In this document: positions 10,935 to 22,765 of the stretch, one piece after another
Position numbering within the stretch: the first letter of the stretch is position 1
Layout of the letters: each line of letters begins with the position of its first letter
DNA from: Heterocephalus glaber
Taxonomy: Eukaryota > Chordata > Mammalia > Rodentia > Bathyergidae
Reading direction: 5' to 3'
Assembly (NCBI RefSeq): GCF_000247695.1
Contig: NW_004624800.1
Span: 10,772,541 to 10,836,540 of the forward strand
DNA: 64,000 nt
The notes under the pieces: model-generated
The model's input: the letters and a program-made list of their open reading frames with translations, nothing else
The model's database searches: none
Told to the model about the DNA's origin: nothing
Made by a program: the position numbers and the translations under genes

Positions 10935-13305
10935 TCTGATTTTTTTGAGTTCTTTATACAGTGGACACTTGACTTATAAACTCAATTCATCTACAAGGGC
11001 TGGTTGTAACTGAAGTTGGTCAATTGAAGGCTCAGGCTCCTCTACACAGGCTTCAAAGCCTCTCTCCTGTATGCAGGCAGATCTCAGTGTCCTTAGAGAG
11101 ACATTGGCCCAGGATTCCTCAACTAACATCACACAGGAAAGGATGTTATAATGTTCCTTCCAGAACTCTTTAAAGGTTAAATCTGTATCTGAGACCATCT
11201 GGAAGCACAAGGGACCAGCATTTGGATTGTATCTCAAGAGTGTGGTCATAAGTTAAAACAAATTCTAGTCATGACCCAAGTTGTTTGTATGTCAGGCTGG
11301 TTGTAACTTGAGGGTCCACTATACTACATATTAGTCCTTTGTCTCAGAACAGCTGGCAGAAATTTTTTTCCAACACTGGGATGTCTCTTCACTCTGTTCG
11401 TGGTTTCCTTTGCTGTGCAAAAGGTTTTTAGATCCCAATTGTTGATTCTTTATAATATTTCCTATGCAATTGGGGTTTTGTTCATAAAGTCTTTTACTAC
11501 ACCAATTGTCTTCAAGAGTTCTACCTATTCTCTCTTCCAGCAGATACAGTGTTTTAACACTAAGATCTTTGATCCATTTCAATTTTAGTTTAGTGCACAG
11601 TGAAAGATATGGGTCTCTTTTTAATCTTTGACATATAGAAAACCAGTTTTTCCAGCACCACTTATTAAAGAGGCTATCTTTTCTTCCAGTGAAGGTGTTG
11701 GGCTCCTTTATCAAAGAAAAGGTGGCTAAGTATGCTTGGAGTTGTTTCTGCATCTTCCAGTCAGTTCCAATGATCCTCAGATCTGGTTTTGTTTTGTTTT
11801 GGAGTTTTTTGCTGGTACCATACTGTTTTTATCACAGTGGCTTTGTAGTATAATTTCAAGTCAGGCATTATGATGCCCCTCCCTTGCCTTTGTTGCCCAG
11901 AATTGCTTTTGCTATTCTAGATCTATTCTGGTTCCAAATGAATTTTAAGATTGTTTACTCTAACTCTGTGAGATATGCTATTGGTATTTTGTTTGGGATT
12001 ACATTAGATCTGTGTAACAATTTTGGGAGCATGGCCATTTTTACTCTGTTGGTTCTTCTTACCCAAGAACAAGGGATAACTTTCCATTTTCTGATATCCC
12101 CTTAGATCTCCTTATTTAGAGTACTGTAGTTTTCAATGTAAACATCTTTTGATTCCTTCTGTAGGTTGATTCCTAAGTATTTCATTTTTGGGGGTGCTAT
12201 TATGAAAGTTGTAGTTTCTCTAATTTCTCTGTCAGTGAGCTCCCTATTTGTATAGAGGAAAGCTATTGATTTTTGAGTGCTGACTTTGTATCCAGCTACA
12301 CTGCTGAATTTGGTTATTAAATCTAGGAATTTTTGGTGGAATTTGGGGGGTCTGCTATGTAGAGCATCATGTCATCTGCAAATAATGATAATTTAATTTC
12401 TTCCTTTCCTATCCTTATTCTATTTATTTCTTTCTCTTGTCTAATTCCTCTGGCTAAAGTTTCCAGAACTACATTAAGAGTGGCGACAGTGAACATCTTT
12501 GTCTTCTTTCTGATTTTAGAGTGAAAGCTTTCTGTTTTTGTCCCTTTAGTATGATGTTGCTGTTAATTTGTCATAGATGGCTTTTATCAGATTGAGATAA
12601 AGACCATCTATTCCAATTTTCTGTAGGGTTTTTACTATGAATGGGTGTTGGACTTTGTCAAACAGGTTTTTTGCATCTATAGAGATGATCTTATGGTTTT
12701 TGTCCTTGGCTCTGTTAATTTAGTATATTACATTTATTGATTTGCATATGTTGAACCATCCATGCATCCCTGGGATGAATCCTACTTGGTCATGGTGTAC
12801 AGTCTTCTTGATGATTTGCTGCATTATGTTTGCCAGTATCTTATTGAGGATTTTTGCATCTATGTTCATTAAGGAAATTGCCCTGTAGTGCTTTTTTTTG
12901 GTTGGATCCTTCTCTTGTTTTGGTGTCAGGGTAATGCTTACTTCCAGGAATGAATTTGAGAGTATTGCTTCCCTTTCAATTTCATTACAGAGTTTGAGAA
13001 GTAACAGCATTAGATCTTCTTTAAATTTCTTGTAGAATTCAGCAGTGAATCCGTCAGGCCCTGGGCTTTTCTTTGTTGGTAGGTTTTTAATTACAAATTC
13101 AGTTTTATTGACTGATACTGGTTTATTTAGAATGTTTATATCTTCTTGATTCAGCTTTGGTAATTCATGTGTATCTAGAAATTTGTCCATTTCCTCTGTG
13201 TTTTCTATCTTATTAGAATATAGGTTCTTGAGGTAGAGACAGCATAGTTCTCTTTTTTCTGATAATAAAATCTGAGTCATATCTTCTTAATATGTAGCCT
13301 TTTCT
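10935..13305 (-). mobile_element. L1 fragment, minus strand, ORF2 reverse transcriptase to C-terminal region, interrupted by a DNA transposon
   Basis: On the minus strand this encodes L1 ORF2 pieces. A 186-codon open stretch (12720-13280) carries the reverse-transcriptase N-terminal half with the [18 protein letters not shown] motif and [21 protein letters not shown] second stretch (11331-11753) gives C-terminal ORF2. Between them the frame is broken, so it is non-functional. The element lacks its 5' part (ORF1, promoter) and its 3' UTR. A Tigger-like element at 10959-11321 splits it: 20 bp of L1 sequence matching the copy at about 27220-27240 continues on the far side (10937-10957). Confidence 0.88.
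10959..11321. mobile_element. Tigger-like non-autonomous DNA transposon inserted in L1
   Basis: The left end begins CAGTGGACACTTGACTTA and the reverse complement of the right end reads TAGTGGACCCTCAAGTTAC, forming diverged terminal inverted repeats. TA dinucleotides flank both sides (10957-10958 and 11322-11323), the target-site duplication of Tc1/mariner/pogo elements. About 363 bp with no intact transposase, so it is an internally deleted copy. Both flanks are L1 ORF2 sequence, so this element landed after the L1 did. Confidence 0.7.
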
Positions 13306-14084
13306 CCAAATGGGATAAGGATCTTCAGGGAGTAAATCAGGACTATAGAATATACAATGGTACCAATATGCCTTAAATAGTTAATGATGTCCAGTATATC
13401 TAAACTTCTAGAACTGAACGTAATGCTCCAGGAGGGTAGGAAACACTAGGATTAATCATAATGGGTGCATTAAACATTTGTCTGGAGGGAGTGTAAAGCA
13501 TCCTCTAGGTCCAGACTCGCAGTAATGGCAAACCTTTTAGAGTTTTCAATGATACAGACAGCCTACTGCAGCACACCCGCCATAGGTTCACCGCCACTGA
13601 AGAGTGAGTGCAGCTCTTTCACTACTCACCTACTTAACTCTGCTCCAGCTGGCTGCCGACAGGTCTGTACTCAGAGCTCCTCAGAGACTGGCCTAGGCCT
13701 CCCTCGAACAACTTCCATCATCATCACGGCCTGTGGATTTAACCGCTCTGAGCTTTATCTATTTCAGCAGAAAGCTTGCTTTGCCTTGAGCCCCTAATAG
13801 ACTAGAAGGACTCAGGTAGTGTCTTGCAGGAATGATGCTCACCTCAGATATCACCTCAGAACAGCATCTCCCAGGCAAAGCTAGTTCATTCCCTTTTTTT
13901 TCCATTTTAGAAATGTTTTCATTTCCTATTTTGGAATTTTAATTACTTATTTTTGTAGAAGAGCCAATGTCAGCCCACAGGGGCTGGGCCTCTGCGGTTG
14001 CCTGTGGCCCCCATCACCACAGGATTTTCTTTCCACCCGAAGATATGACCCATCCTGACTGCCAGGCAGGAAACCATTTCTGTA

Positions 14085-14231
14085 CTCTTTGGTCGGCCTT
14101 GTGCTTCTGTTCTGTCCCTGAGTTTGATTTATATGCAGCTCTCTTTTATACTAAAACATGAGAACCTTGAGGTCAGAGACACTCATCTTTGTACCCTTGG
14201 TGCCCAAGTCACAATCGAGCCTTAATAAATG
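14085..14231 (+). repeat. L2 3' end fragment
   Basis: The pattern 'AGAACCTTGAGGTCAGAGACACTCATC', 'TTTGTACCCTTGGTGCCCAAG' and 'GAGCCTTAATAAATGCAG' follows the well-known L2 3' end (cttgagggcagggac ... catctttgtatcccc ... taataaatg). It stops exactly where MER2 begins. Confidence 0.6.
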
Positions 14232-14560
14232 CAGTCATCCCTTGGTGTCCATGCTGGATTCATCCCTGAATCTCCCAGTTACCAAAATCCAGATGCTTGA
14301 GTCTCTTCTGTAAAATGGCACAGTATTGCACATGATCTCTGCATATCCTCCACTATACTTTAAATCATCTTAGGTGACTTACAATAACCAATCCAATATA
14401 AATGCAGTGTAAGTAGTTGTTACAATGTATTGTGCAGGGAATAATGATGAAACAAAGCAATCTGTATATGTTCCGTACAGACCATTTCTTAAAAATATTT
14501 TCAACCCATATGGGTTGAATCTCCATAGATGCAGAACCCACAGATAGAGAGCCAATTGTA
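14232..14560 (+). mobile_element. MER2 (Tigger-derived DNA transposon)
   Basis: The sequence follows MER2: CAGTCATCCCTTGGTGTCC at the left end, 'ACCAAAATCCAGATGCTTGA', 'TATACTTTAAATCATCT', 'GTATTGTGCAGGGAATAATGA', then a right end with the inverted 'CAGAACCCACAGATAGAGAG'. It is non-autonomous, about 330 bp, and sits at the end of the L2 fragment. Confidence 0.85.
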
Positions 14561-15642
14561 TCTAAAGAACAATGAACACATACACATATGTTGGCCATTG
14601 TGGCACTTGGAATGATTTCTAAGTATTTCACAAAAGCTGGCTTGGCAAATTCTACCTCTCATCTGGATGTAAACTAATCATTTTAATTAAGGCATTTCCT
14701 AATTGTTTAAATCATGTTTTTTTATTTTAAAACAAATCTCATCAGTGTGGCTTTCTCTGCAAAAGCACCTGAGTAGAGCAGTCATGCCGGTGCAAATACA
14801 AAGGAATGCTTCCCACTCTTGCTTTCCAGTGCTGGAGGCACCAGAAGTCTCCTGAGCACAATCTCAGACCTTGCACCAGCTCAGGAGAGCCACAGTCCAT
14901 GGGTAAATGTAATGGGCAGAAAACCAGGGACAAATGTCCCCTCTTATCCCAAGCTGACACAGGAAGAGGTGGATAATTGATTCCCATCAGTTTGTCAGCT
15001 TTGACTTGTAGTGGTCAGTCTTTCAGGCTTTGGAGAAAAGCTGGTTGGACATCACTGAAAACAGAATATATTAAATGCTTAATGACCATCCTTACCTTTG
15101 GGAAAGTTTGAGATAATAGATGAAAACTGTAACATCTGTGTTAATGTTTCTTATATTTTTAGTTTCTGCTCTTTTTGGTAAAATATGAAAACCCCAAAAT
15201 CAGGCTATCCCTTTGTGTCCCCTAATATGCCATAAGCAGTCCTCACTGGCCAATATTTTTATTGTCATTGCTTCAAGAAAACTTCTCCTCAACACAATTG
15301 ATGATAATGGCTTGAAACAAATAGAGGAGACACAACTTTTACATGCAGACAGAGCAACCATTACTAGGTTATGTTAGTCACATGTCATACAGTTGCTTAT
15401 AATTTTACACATTTATCTATAATTCTTTTATTTTTGTCTTTTGTTTAAAAGACAATATGAATGACTGTCTTAGAACAGAAATGGTTAGCTATACTTGCAG
15501 CAAATGAGGCGGGGAAATATCTGAGTCTAAATTTTCTATTGTTCAGCAAACCAATGTTTTGGATACGTCCTCTAGGATAAAAAATGAAGAAGTAATTTGC
15601 TTACTGTAAAAAGCTGTTTTTCTGCTGGTTTTACATAAGCAT

Positions 15643-15975
15643 TAGGGTAAGCATCTCTAATCCAAAAATCTAAACTGCTCCAAAATCCAGGAACTCTTTA
15701 AGTGCCAATATGATAGTACCACAAGCGTGGCAAATTCCATACCTGACGTTATGTGATGGGCAGCACTCAAAATGCAAGCAGGTTAGACATACTGTCTAAA
15801 ATTATTCTTAGCCTATGTATATACAATGTATGTAAGATATAAATTTTATGTTTAGACTTGATATTATCACCAAGATATCTAATTTTACATATATATATAT
15901 ATATATATATATGCAAATATTCCAAAATCTAAAGTCAGAAATACTCTTTTTTGGTCTTAAGCATCTCAGAAATGG
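15643..15975 (+). mobile_element. Tigger-type DNA transposon (MER44/Tigger7-like)
   Basis: It has 'GTAAGCATCTCTAATCCAAAAATCTAAA' at the left, 'AAATTCCATACCTGACGTTATGTGATGGG' in the middle, 'TTATGTTTAGACTTG' and a right end with inverted complement of the left (TTGGTCTTAAGCATCTCAGAAATGG). These follow the eutherian Tigger7/MER44 pattern. A (TA)n tract expanded inside it at 15889-15912. Confidence 0.65.
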
Positions 15976-17569
15976 ATAGATACCCACCCAGTACTTTATT
16001 TAGGGATTAAGCCTCAGATATTTAGGGCAAGGAGAGCTCAGTGATAATCCTAAATATTATCATCAATTATTTTTTCTTCTAAGAAAACTAATGTTTTATC
16101 CAAAAATCTGATGCTTTGGAATGAAAATATATTCCAAAATAATTGGAATGACATAGTAAATTGTAGTTTATGATTTTGTGTCTCAGGTTCAGCTCTTGGT
16201 TTTACTACTTTCTATAAAACTATAGATTATCAAACATATTACTGTAATTCATGGTAACCAAAAACAATATTTAAGTATGGCTAATAGTCATCTGTCTTGC
16301 TTAACTGAATGAAGTACTGTTTATTACAAAGAAGATATTGCATCTTTTTATGCCCTAATTGAAGTCTTTCCACAACTGAGAATCAGGATGCTCAATGTCT
16401 TAGAAAAACCAACATGTATAACGTGGGTACCTTCTCCTGATGACCTATACACCATGGTCTATAAATCAGAGAGATTTATACACAACTATAAACCAGAGAA
16501 ACAATTGTATGATTTTATATTTTGAGCCCAAATAGAAACTAGAAATTTAATGTGATTAAATGGCATTCCATCAAACTCAGAAGGATCTGTACCAGGAAGT
16601 TTCCACTTTACAGTTGCCAAGCCTTCCACTGCCTTGCTTATGAAATAGTATAAAGGTTTGAAATGCTCCCCACCTCCTTCCCTCTTGGGTGTTGGGGCAA
16701 CCTTGTGTCCCTGGACCTGGGATGGTCTCAAGCTACTTGGTGGGTACCCTGATGGCAGGGAGGCCACCATTCAGAGGGTCAAGGCTTCTATCACCCACAG
16801 AGATGCCAAGTTGACCTTGTGAATCCTGCCACAACCCCCACCCTAACCCACCATCCTTCCATGCAATAGTGTCTAGATCAGTAAACAATGATGTGTAGAT
16901 CACCACCTTTTAGAAACTCTATGTCCAAAGTCCCACCTTACGTACAAAGGAGGAACTTCTTACACTGAATTATATGTTAGGGAAATATTCACATGAGATT
17001 CACTGTGTTCCTGTAACGTTCTACTTTACACCGTGGTGCTTGCAGTAAAGATGCTGACAACTAGAAAACAACCTGTATTTTAATAAATAAATCATGTAAA
17101 CTGGTAATACTGATTATTCATTATCCTGTAATGCCACTGCTGAATTTTTAAATTGCCTTTTCAGGATTTCATCAGAAAGGTAACAGGCTCCCTCTAGTGG
17201 GAAGTGAGCATTGTAGTATCTCTCCCCAGGCAGTGTAACTTCATAGCAGGTTTTATCTGAAGGAAAAGGTGACTCTTGTGACTCAGACAGTTGAGACTCC
17301 TTGACATTTATTTTTCTCTTCAAATTTTACCAAAGACTTTAACATCAATTAGCAAGAGATGCTCTTAGGACAGTCCAGAGTCTAGAATCACGTTGGGGAA
17401 GGGAACTGCTCCTGTGTGAGCAAAGGAAAGTGAAAGTCCTAATGATCTGCGGCAAGGCCCTGACATGTCAGAAAATACAGGAATATATTGATGTGATCTT
17501 TATGAAATTTATAAATACTTTAGAAGCTATATAGAGTTCATGTACTTAATTATCAAAGTAAAAGACTAT

Positions 17570-17665
17570 TTCTCTTCTAGCCCTAATTGTACAAATGAGT
17601 TTATGTGACTTGCTCAGTATTACATGTATTTGAAGTCGGCTGTCACCTGAGTTCCTTCGAATTGT
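17570..17665 (+). repeat. MIR-like fragment
   Basis: 'ACAAATGAGTTTATGTGACTTGCTCAGTATTACATG' followed by 'GTCACCTGAGTTCC' resembles the MIR core and tail in order. It is diverged and short. Confidence 0.35.
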
Positions 17666-17850
17666 ATGTCACATAAGTCATATTCACCGTAGCTCTTCTT
17701 TATGAGAAAAAATAGCAGCCAAAATCCTATGCATTTTTAAGGTGTTTAGCTTTCTATCCCCATCACTTATATGTGAAGTTAAAATTGTATCTTTACGGGG
17801 TTTAATAACATAAAAATGCTTATTTTGAATCAACATTGAAAAATAAAACT

Positions 17851-17952
17851 AGCCGGGGATTTAGCTCAGTGGTTCCGGTGCCTGCCTTGCAAGCACAAGG
17901 TCCCGAGTTCAATCCCCAGTACCAAAAATAAATAAATAATAATAAAATAAAA
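17851..17952 (+). mobile_element. ID-type SINE, well preserved
   Basis: AGCCGGGGATTTAGCTCAGTGG, box B 'GAGTTCAATCCCCAGTACC', and a long tail of AAATAAATAAT units. It is only about 340 bp upstream of the terminal TPK1 exon and in the sense orientation. Confidence 0.9.
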
Positions 17953-18218
17953 CCATACTCAGGCAGACAAGGAAGTATATGGCACATTATAGATATGGGG
18001 TTTTGTTTTACAGTGAGCAAAGAAAAATGAAAGAAATTTTTAAATGAAATTTAGTATTAAAAAGTATAATGATATATAATAATAAATAACAAATAACCAG
18101 GAAGAGTAATTGTAGCAAGCTATAGAAATTTTCATTTCTAAAATCCTATACCATTTATTTTTTCTATTCTACTTTTATATATCTTCTATCAAAGTATGTG
18201 CCTGTTTTTTTAAAATAA

Positions 18219-18410
<192 letters not shown>

Positions 18411-18552
18411 CCTCCAACCTGGTCTTCATCCTTGTGCCTCTGCCCTGCCTTCCTCGCCAATGGGTTTTATTCCTCAACAGGAATAATTCACCCGAGTTTG
18501 CAGGAATGGAAAATCCCTCCTGGGAAGCCTACTAGGTTTAAAGCTGCTGGGA

Positions 18553-18635
18553 AATGGGGCTGTAGCTCAGTGGCAGAGCGCTTGCCCAGCATGCCTCAGG
18601 CCTTGGATTCGATCCACTCAATCACAAAAATATTA
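18553..18635 (+). mobile_element. tRNA-like ID-type SINE in the probable TPK1 3' UTR
   Basis: GGGGCTGTAGCTCAGTGGCA and 'GATTCGATCCACTCAATCAC' keep both internal RNA polymerase III promoter boxes and look closer to tRNA-Ala than other copies here. A short A-rich tail follows. It lies 143 bp after the TPK1 stop in the sense orientation, so it would be part of the mRNA if the 3' UTR extends as inferred. It is not a tRNA gene: the acceptor stem does not pair and a tail is present. Confidence 0.75.
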
Positions 18636-18689
18636 AATGTGATGAAAAGATGTTAGAGTTTAGATCGTCCAGGTAACACTAGAAGTGAC

Positions 18690-18790
18690 ATCTCCATTTC
18701 ACAGAGAGGGAAAAATTACATGTTATGAAAGCAAATAAGGTCTGTGACATTCAGTTGGAAAGCCAATGTAGATCATTCCTTTTTAAAGTT
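18690..18790 (+). repeat. MIR-like fragment
   Basis: 'CATCTCCATTTCACAGAGAGGGAAAAATTACAT' resembles the MIR motif (ccccattttacagatgaggaaactga). It is short and diverged. Confidence 0.4.
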
Positions 18791-18903
18791 CTGTCTTAAT
18801 TGTTTTATGTAATTAATCATATCTTAGAAAATTGTTTTGAATTTCAAATTAGAAGAAAAATTACTGAGGCTCCTCTTGGAGTCTAGCACATCCTTAAATG
18901 CCA

Positions 18904-18937
18904 CGCACACACGCACACACACACACACACACACACG
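18904..18937. repeat. (CA)n microsatellite
   Basis: About 34 bp of CA repeat with one CG interruption (ACACACGCACAC) lie within the probable TPK1 3' UTR. Confidence 0.95.
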
Positions 18938-19699
18938 TGTCTTGTTTTAGATCCCTCTGCATAATTTATATTACCTTTGACCTAAAATAGATATTCTTCT
19001 ACAGTGGTATGTTAGAACTGTACCATTTCATTCTGCCTTATTACTGTCTTTGGCCTGGTCTTTTAAAAATAAGTCAAGAATCATTGAAGTAATTATTATA
19101 TTTGAAAGTAGTTCCACAGACTGTGTGAAAGATAAATGATAACTTATGATGTCCTACTTTGGGTTAACCCCAAACTCAAAACTAAGTGTGCTACACTTTA
19201 GTGGGAGTGATCCTCATCTTCACTGTATCCTAAACCAAAACAGTTATGCAGAGGAAATTTAAACATAAAAATTGACCTTGGGCTGAAAAAAATATTGGTT
19301 CAGAGACTACAAGTTTATTCTGATAACCAGAAAATGAGTCTGTCTGTTGGGATAAATGAACATTGCATGTGGAGTCCAGGCCTAAAGCCTGTGTTCTTCC
19401 TGTCTGAATTCACCTGAGGTCCCTGAACCCCTCTTCTTAGCCGGAAATGGAAGGAGTTGGACTGATTATATCTGAGGCTCCTTCTCACATTCATGTTCTC
19501 AATCCTGACACCTAGTAGTTATAAGAGAGATAATGTGCACTCTTACCAGCTTAGCCTGCTAACATGACCAAATGCATAGAAATGTATTTACATTTATTTT
19601 TTGAGACCCTCCTTCTTTCTCCCTACCCTTTATGATTGTACCTAACCAAATCTTGGCATAAAAACCATGATATAAGGAGACCCCAGCCAATGTGTTTTA

Positions 19700-19786
19700 T
19701 GTAAATACAAGGTCTATGTCATTGTACAGAAAGTGACCAACTCTTTGCTTCTTGGTGCTATAACTGTGTGGGTCAGATTGTAAATA
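19700..19786 (+). promoter_or_regulatory. Two Pumilio-type motifs in the probable TPK1 3' UTR
   Basis: TGTAAATA occurs at 19700-19707 and again at 19779-19786, matching the Pumilio consensus UGUANAUA when transcribed. Pumilio proteins bind such sites in 3' UTRs and usually lower mRNA stability or translation. The motif is 8 nt, so two occurrences in 1.6 kb of AT-rich sequence could be chance. Confidence 0.3.
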
Positions 19787-20301
19787 GAGAATGAAAAGGG
19801 ATCAGCTAAACTAGCATGCAATTCTGAACAGATAATCATTAGAAACAATTTGTAATTATTTCATGCAAATATATGTGAGATTGAAATCCAGATGACATAT
19901 AAAAATATTTACTTATCAATGTGCACGTCTGTGGTTGGTTTTTAAGAAAATAATTTTTAGATGTATTTCATTTTAGCCATTCTTAATCAGTGCTTCTGTA
20001 TTAAAAAAAAAGATTTGCTCAAAGGACGTTTAACAGCTCTGTAATTCCTAAGTATGATTATGAATTAAAATCATCTGCATAAACACTGCAATGGTAGAGG
20101 GAGCTGAGACTTTTCCACAACACAACCTGTGGTGCATGCCAGAAGGAAGCCTTAGGGGGCCATGGGAAGATTCCTTTAGCACCCAGACAATCATTCCCAA
20201 TTCCTGCTGGGTACCAGAGAATTAGGTTTCAGTCTTGTTTTTTGACCACTCTCCATTCCTTGAAGCTACCTGGGCAATTTTCTTCTTGAAAATATGTGGA
20301 C

Positions 20302-20446
20302 AGATTTGAGACAGGGCCTTGCTATGTAGTTCATCCTGGCCTTGAACTTGCTATGTCACCCAGGGTGGCCTTGAACTCACGGAGGTCCTCCTGCCTCAGC
20401 CTCCTGAATGCTGGGATTACAGGCATGCACCACCATGCCCAGCTGA
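20302..20446 (-). mobile_element. B1-like (7SL-derived) SINE, minus strand
   Basis: Read on the minus strand, 'GCTGGGCATGGTGGTGCATG', 'CCTGTAATCCCAGCATTCAG', 'GGAGGACCTCCGTGAG' and 'AGGCCCTGTCTCAAA' give a full B1-like SINE. The stretch CCTTGAACTTGCTATGTCAC / CCTTGAACTCACGG repeats a segment, a partial internal duplication as seen in proto-B1/Alu-like SINEs. Confidence 0.85.
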
Positions 20447-20679
20447 CAGTTTTCTCCCTTGTGTACTACTTCAATGTGTCACTTACACAAGTCCTCACAT
20501 ATCATCATTTTTATAGTAACAGTAAGTCTGCAGAGAGTGAGGTCTCAGGTGCCCCAAGGAGCTCTGAGCCTTCCAGAAAGTTCATCTTACCTCACCCTTA
20601 ATCAGCCCTCTCCTGGCCTGTAACTTGTCACTATAAAAGCGAAACAGAAGTCGGGCCCTGCCGTGAAAGTTACCCACGT

Positions 20680-20770
20680 TCCTTGACCCTTCTGATCTTA
20701 GTTTCTTCTTCCTGTGAGATGGGTTCATAGTTTTATACACCTGGTGACTGTCAAAATGGCACTGGACTGC
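20680..20770 (-). repeat. MIR-like fragment, minus strand
   Basis: 'CCTTGACCCTTCTGATCTTAG' and 'TTTCTTCTTCCTGTGAGATGGG' resemble the MIR reverse pattern (ctctgagcctcagtttcctcatctgtaaaatggg). It is diverged. Confidence 0.35.
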
Positions 20771-21392
20771 CTAAGTCACCAATTGGTGAACTTGTGCTGT
20801 GACCGGCCTTCTCTTTAGGCAGTGGAAAAATCAGGAAATATCTATAGCCCAATGGTTCGAGTCACATGTGACTGTGAAATAAGTTGTGTGTGTGGTCTAA
20901 GAAATCAGGGTAGAGCTGAGTGCGGGTCTGGTAGAGAAACACACTTTTATTCCTTAACTTCTGAGAAGCAGACAGAGCAGTTTTCTGTGAGAATGGAAAC
21001 TAGGGCATTTCACCGGTTACGGAGAATCACAGGGCACCAAGAGGAGGTGGGCCCAGCCTGGGTGCTTGCAAAGTCATCATGCTCTGATCTTTGTGTCATG
21101 CTTCTGTGTGCAGAATGCATACTCTATCTTACTTTCATGTGTGTGAAGCCAACCTTGCTTATTACTCCTGCTCGACTCCGTGCCTTTCTAAACTGAACTT
21201 GAACTACTGAAATAGAGAAACACATGGATTTGATGTGAGGCGAGACTGAAGTTATATGCCATGTCAACAAAGAGGAAGAAGTGACTCTTCTCTCCCCAAG
21301 GCTATGGTTACAAAGAGATAGAATCTGAATGGTGACTTTCAAGTTATATTTACCATGACCCATGAGAAGTACATTTTACTTTATGGCCTTGG

Positions 21393-21412
21393 TACACACA
21401 CACACACACACA

Positions 21413-21445
<33 letters not shown>

Positions 21446-21446
21446 G
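21393..21446. repeat. (CA)n microsatellite
   Basis: About 54 bp of CA repeat with one TA interruption. It is likely polymorphic in length. Confidence 0.95.
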
Positions 21447-21633
21447 AACATGCAGTATGTTCTAATAACTTTACCCTAATTTGAAAAGCCCTCAAAAATG
21501 TATATTCTAGGTTAGAAAGCATACGGCAGGGAAGAGTAAAAAGCATAAAGATACTTTAAACAAAAGCATATGTGCTTTGTATACAGAGATCTAAATTAGA
21601 TATATTCTGCCTATACTAATTTCACACATTTAA

Positions 21634-21723
21634 AAATTTTTGTTTTTGGTACCAGAGATCGAACTCAGGACTTTGTGCTTTCGAGGCAGGTGGCAGAACC
21701 ACTGAACTAAATCCCCGTCCCTA
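21634..21723 (-). mobile_element. ID-type SINE, minus strand
   Basis: The minus strand gives GGGACGGGGATTTAGTTCAG (box A with one change), box B 'GAGTTCGATCTCTGGTACC' and an A-rich tail. Orientation is antisense to the two genes. Confidence 0.85.
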
Positions 21724-22315
21724 GAATATAATGTTTTTAAAAATGTGTCTCTGCGGATATTAACATTAAACCCACAAGGTCAAGGCATTCCTAGGTAGAC
21801 ACTGCATATAGCCTGGAAAATTCCTGGCTTCTACAGTACAAGTCCACCCTCCCTTGCCCACAGCAGATTTAACTTATCAATCATAATTTTCTTTTTGATG
21901 AGCCCCAGACTGAGTCTCAGAATCCATCTCAAAACATTTCTCCAGGCAGACATGATCAATTATTCTCCATTGCCTGGGAGCTAATGTGCAATTTCGCCAC
22001 TGTACACAAAACTGCTCTGCCTTACTACCCAGAAAAGAACTCATGGCAATATTTCTCTGCTTCGCAGATAATGGGTGAATAAATGGATACAAGGACTTGT
22101 TCTCCATGTACCAAAAGCAAGGGTCTTGCATGTGGCAAAATAAAGCCTAATTCTATCCCTGAAAATAACTTTAAAAACACTTACAGGGATCTGATATTAC
22201 CCACAGTTGAAAATAAAATTTTCATAATAGACCCATAGCTGGTCCCTGAGAACCAAGAAATCTAAGATACATAATACACAGTCCAAAGGTTGTGAGGTTT
22301 TTATTATTTTTTGTT

Positions 22316-22424
22316 CATTTGTTTGGAGCTAGGGTTCTGCCCGGCTAGCCTTGAATTCATGATCCTTCTTCCTTAGCTTCCCAAGTGCTGAAATTACAGA
22401 CACGGTCCTCTGCATCTGGCGTGA
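22316..22424 (-). mobile_element. Diverged B1-like SINE, minus strand
   Basis: The minus strand reads 'GTCTGTAATTTCAGCACTTGG', 'GAAGAAGGATCATGAATTCAAGGC', 'TAGCCGGGCAGAACCC', which follows the B1 order but with many changes, so it is an older copy. Confidence 0.65.
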
Positions 22425-22654
22425 GAGGGTTTTAATGTTGGAAGAAATTGATAAAAGATTACAAATCATACCTTAACATGGACTTCTTCTAAAATACCTT
22501 TAAAAATAGAGGCAGAGAAAAAAACTTGATAGACTCTGAATACTCTATCGTCAGCTATATTTTTGGAAAATAAATAGGAAATTATGAGTATAACATTCTG
22601 TAAATACTGAGCAGAATCCTGTCTAAATGATCTATTTAATTTCATGCTTAATGT

Positions 22655-22765
22655 TTAGTATAATGAGTCTTCTGCTAGAGTATGAACCCCTCTGTGGCAT
22701 GCATTGTCCTTCCTGCCCACTGCTCTGTCTCCTGCCCCTAGAATAAGACTGTCTGTGCAGCAAGT
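22655..22765 (+). repeat. L2 3' end-like fragment
   Basis: 'GAGTATGAACCCCTCTGTGGCATGC', 'TCCTTCCTGCCCACTGCTC' and 'CTCCTGCCCCTAGAATAAG' resemble the L2 3' region (gtaagctcc...gtctg...cccc agcacc tag). It is diverged. Confidence 0.35.

Larger units (their letters stand above)
18411..20020 (+). other. TPK1: Probable TPK1 3' UTR
   Basis: After the stop codon the sequence runs on AT-rich without a splice signal I trust. It contains an ID SINE (18553-18635), an MIR-like piece (18690-18790), a CA repeat and two UGUAAAUA motifs. An ATTAAA hexamer at 20000-20005 is a plausible polyadenylation signal, giving about 1.6 kb of 3' UTR; a second ATTAAA is near 20064. The end is inferred, not seen, and the ID-tail ATTAAA near 18631 is an alternative early site. 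Confidence 0.4.

Noticed and set aside
12720..13280. 186-codon minus-strand open frame
   Set aside because: It is the reverse transcriptase part of a dead L1 ORF2 fragment, not a host gene.
18553..18625. tRNA-Ala-like sequence
   Set aside because: It has Pol III boxes but no paired acceptor stem, and it has a SINE tail; it is an ID element.
20822..21196. 124-codon plus-strand open frame
   Set aside because: No motif or homology recognised; length is within chance for this composition.
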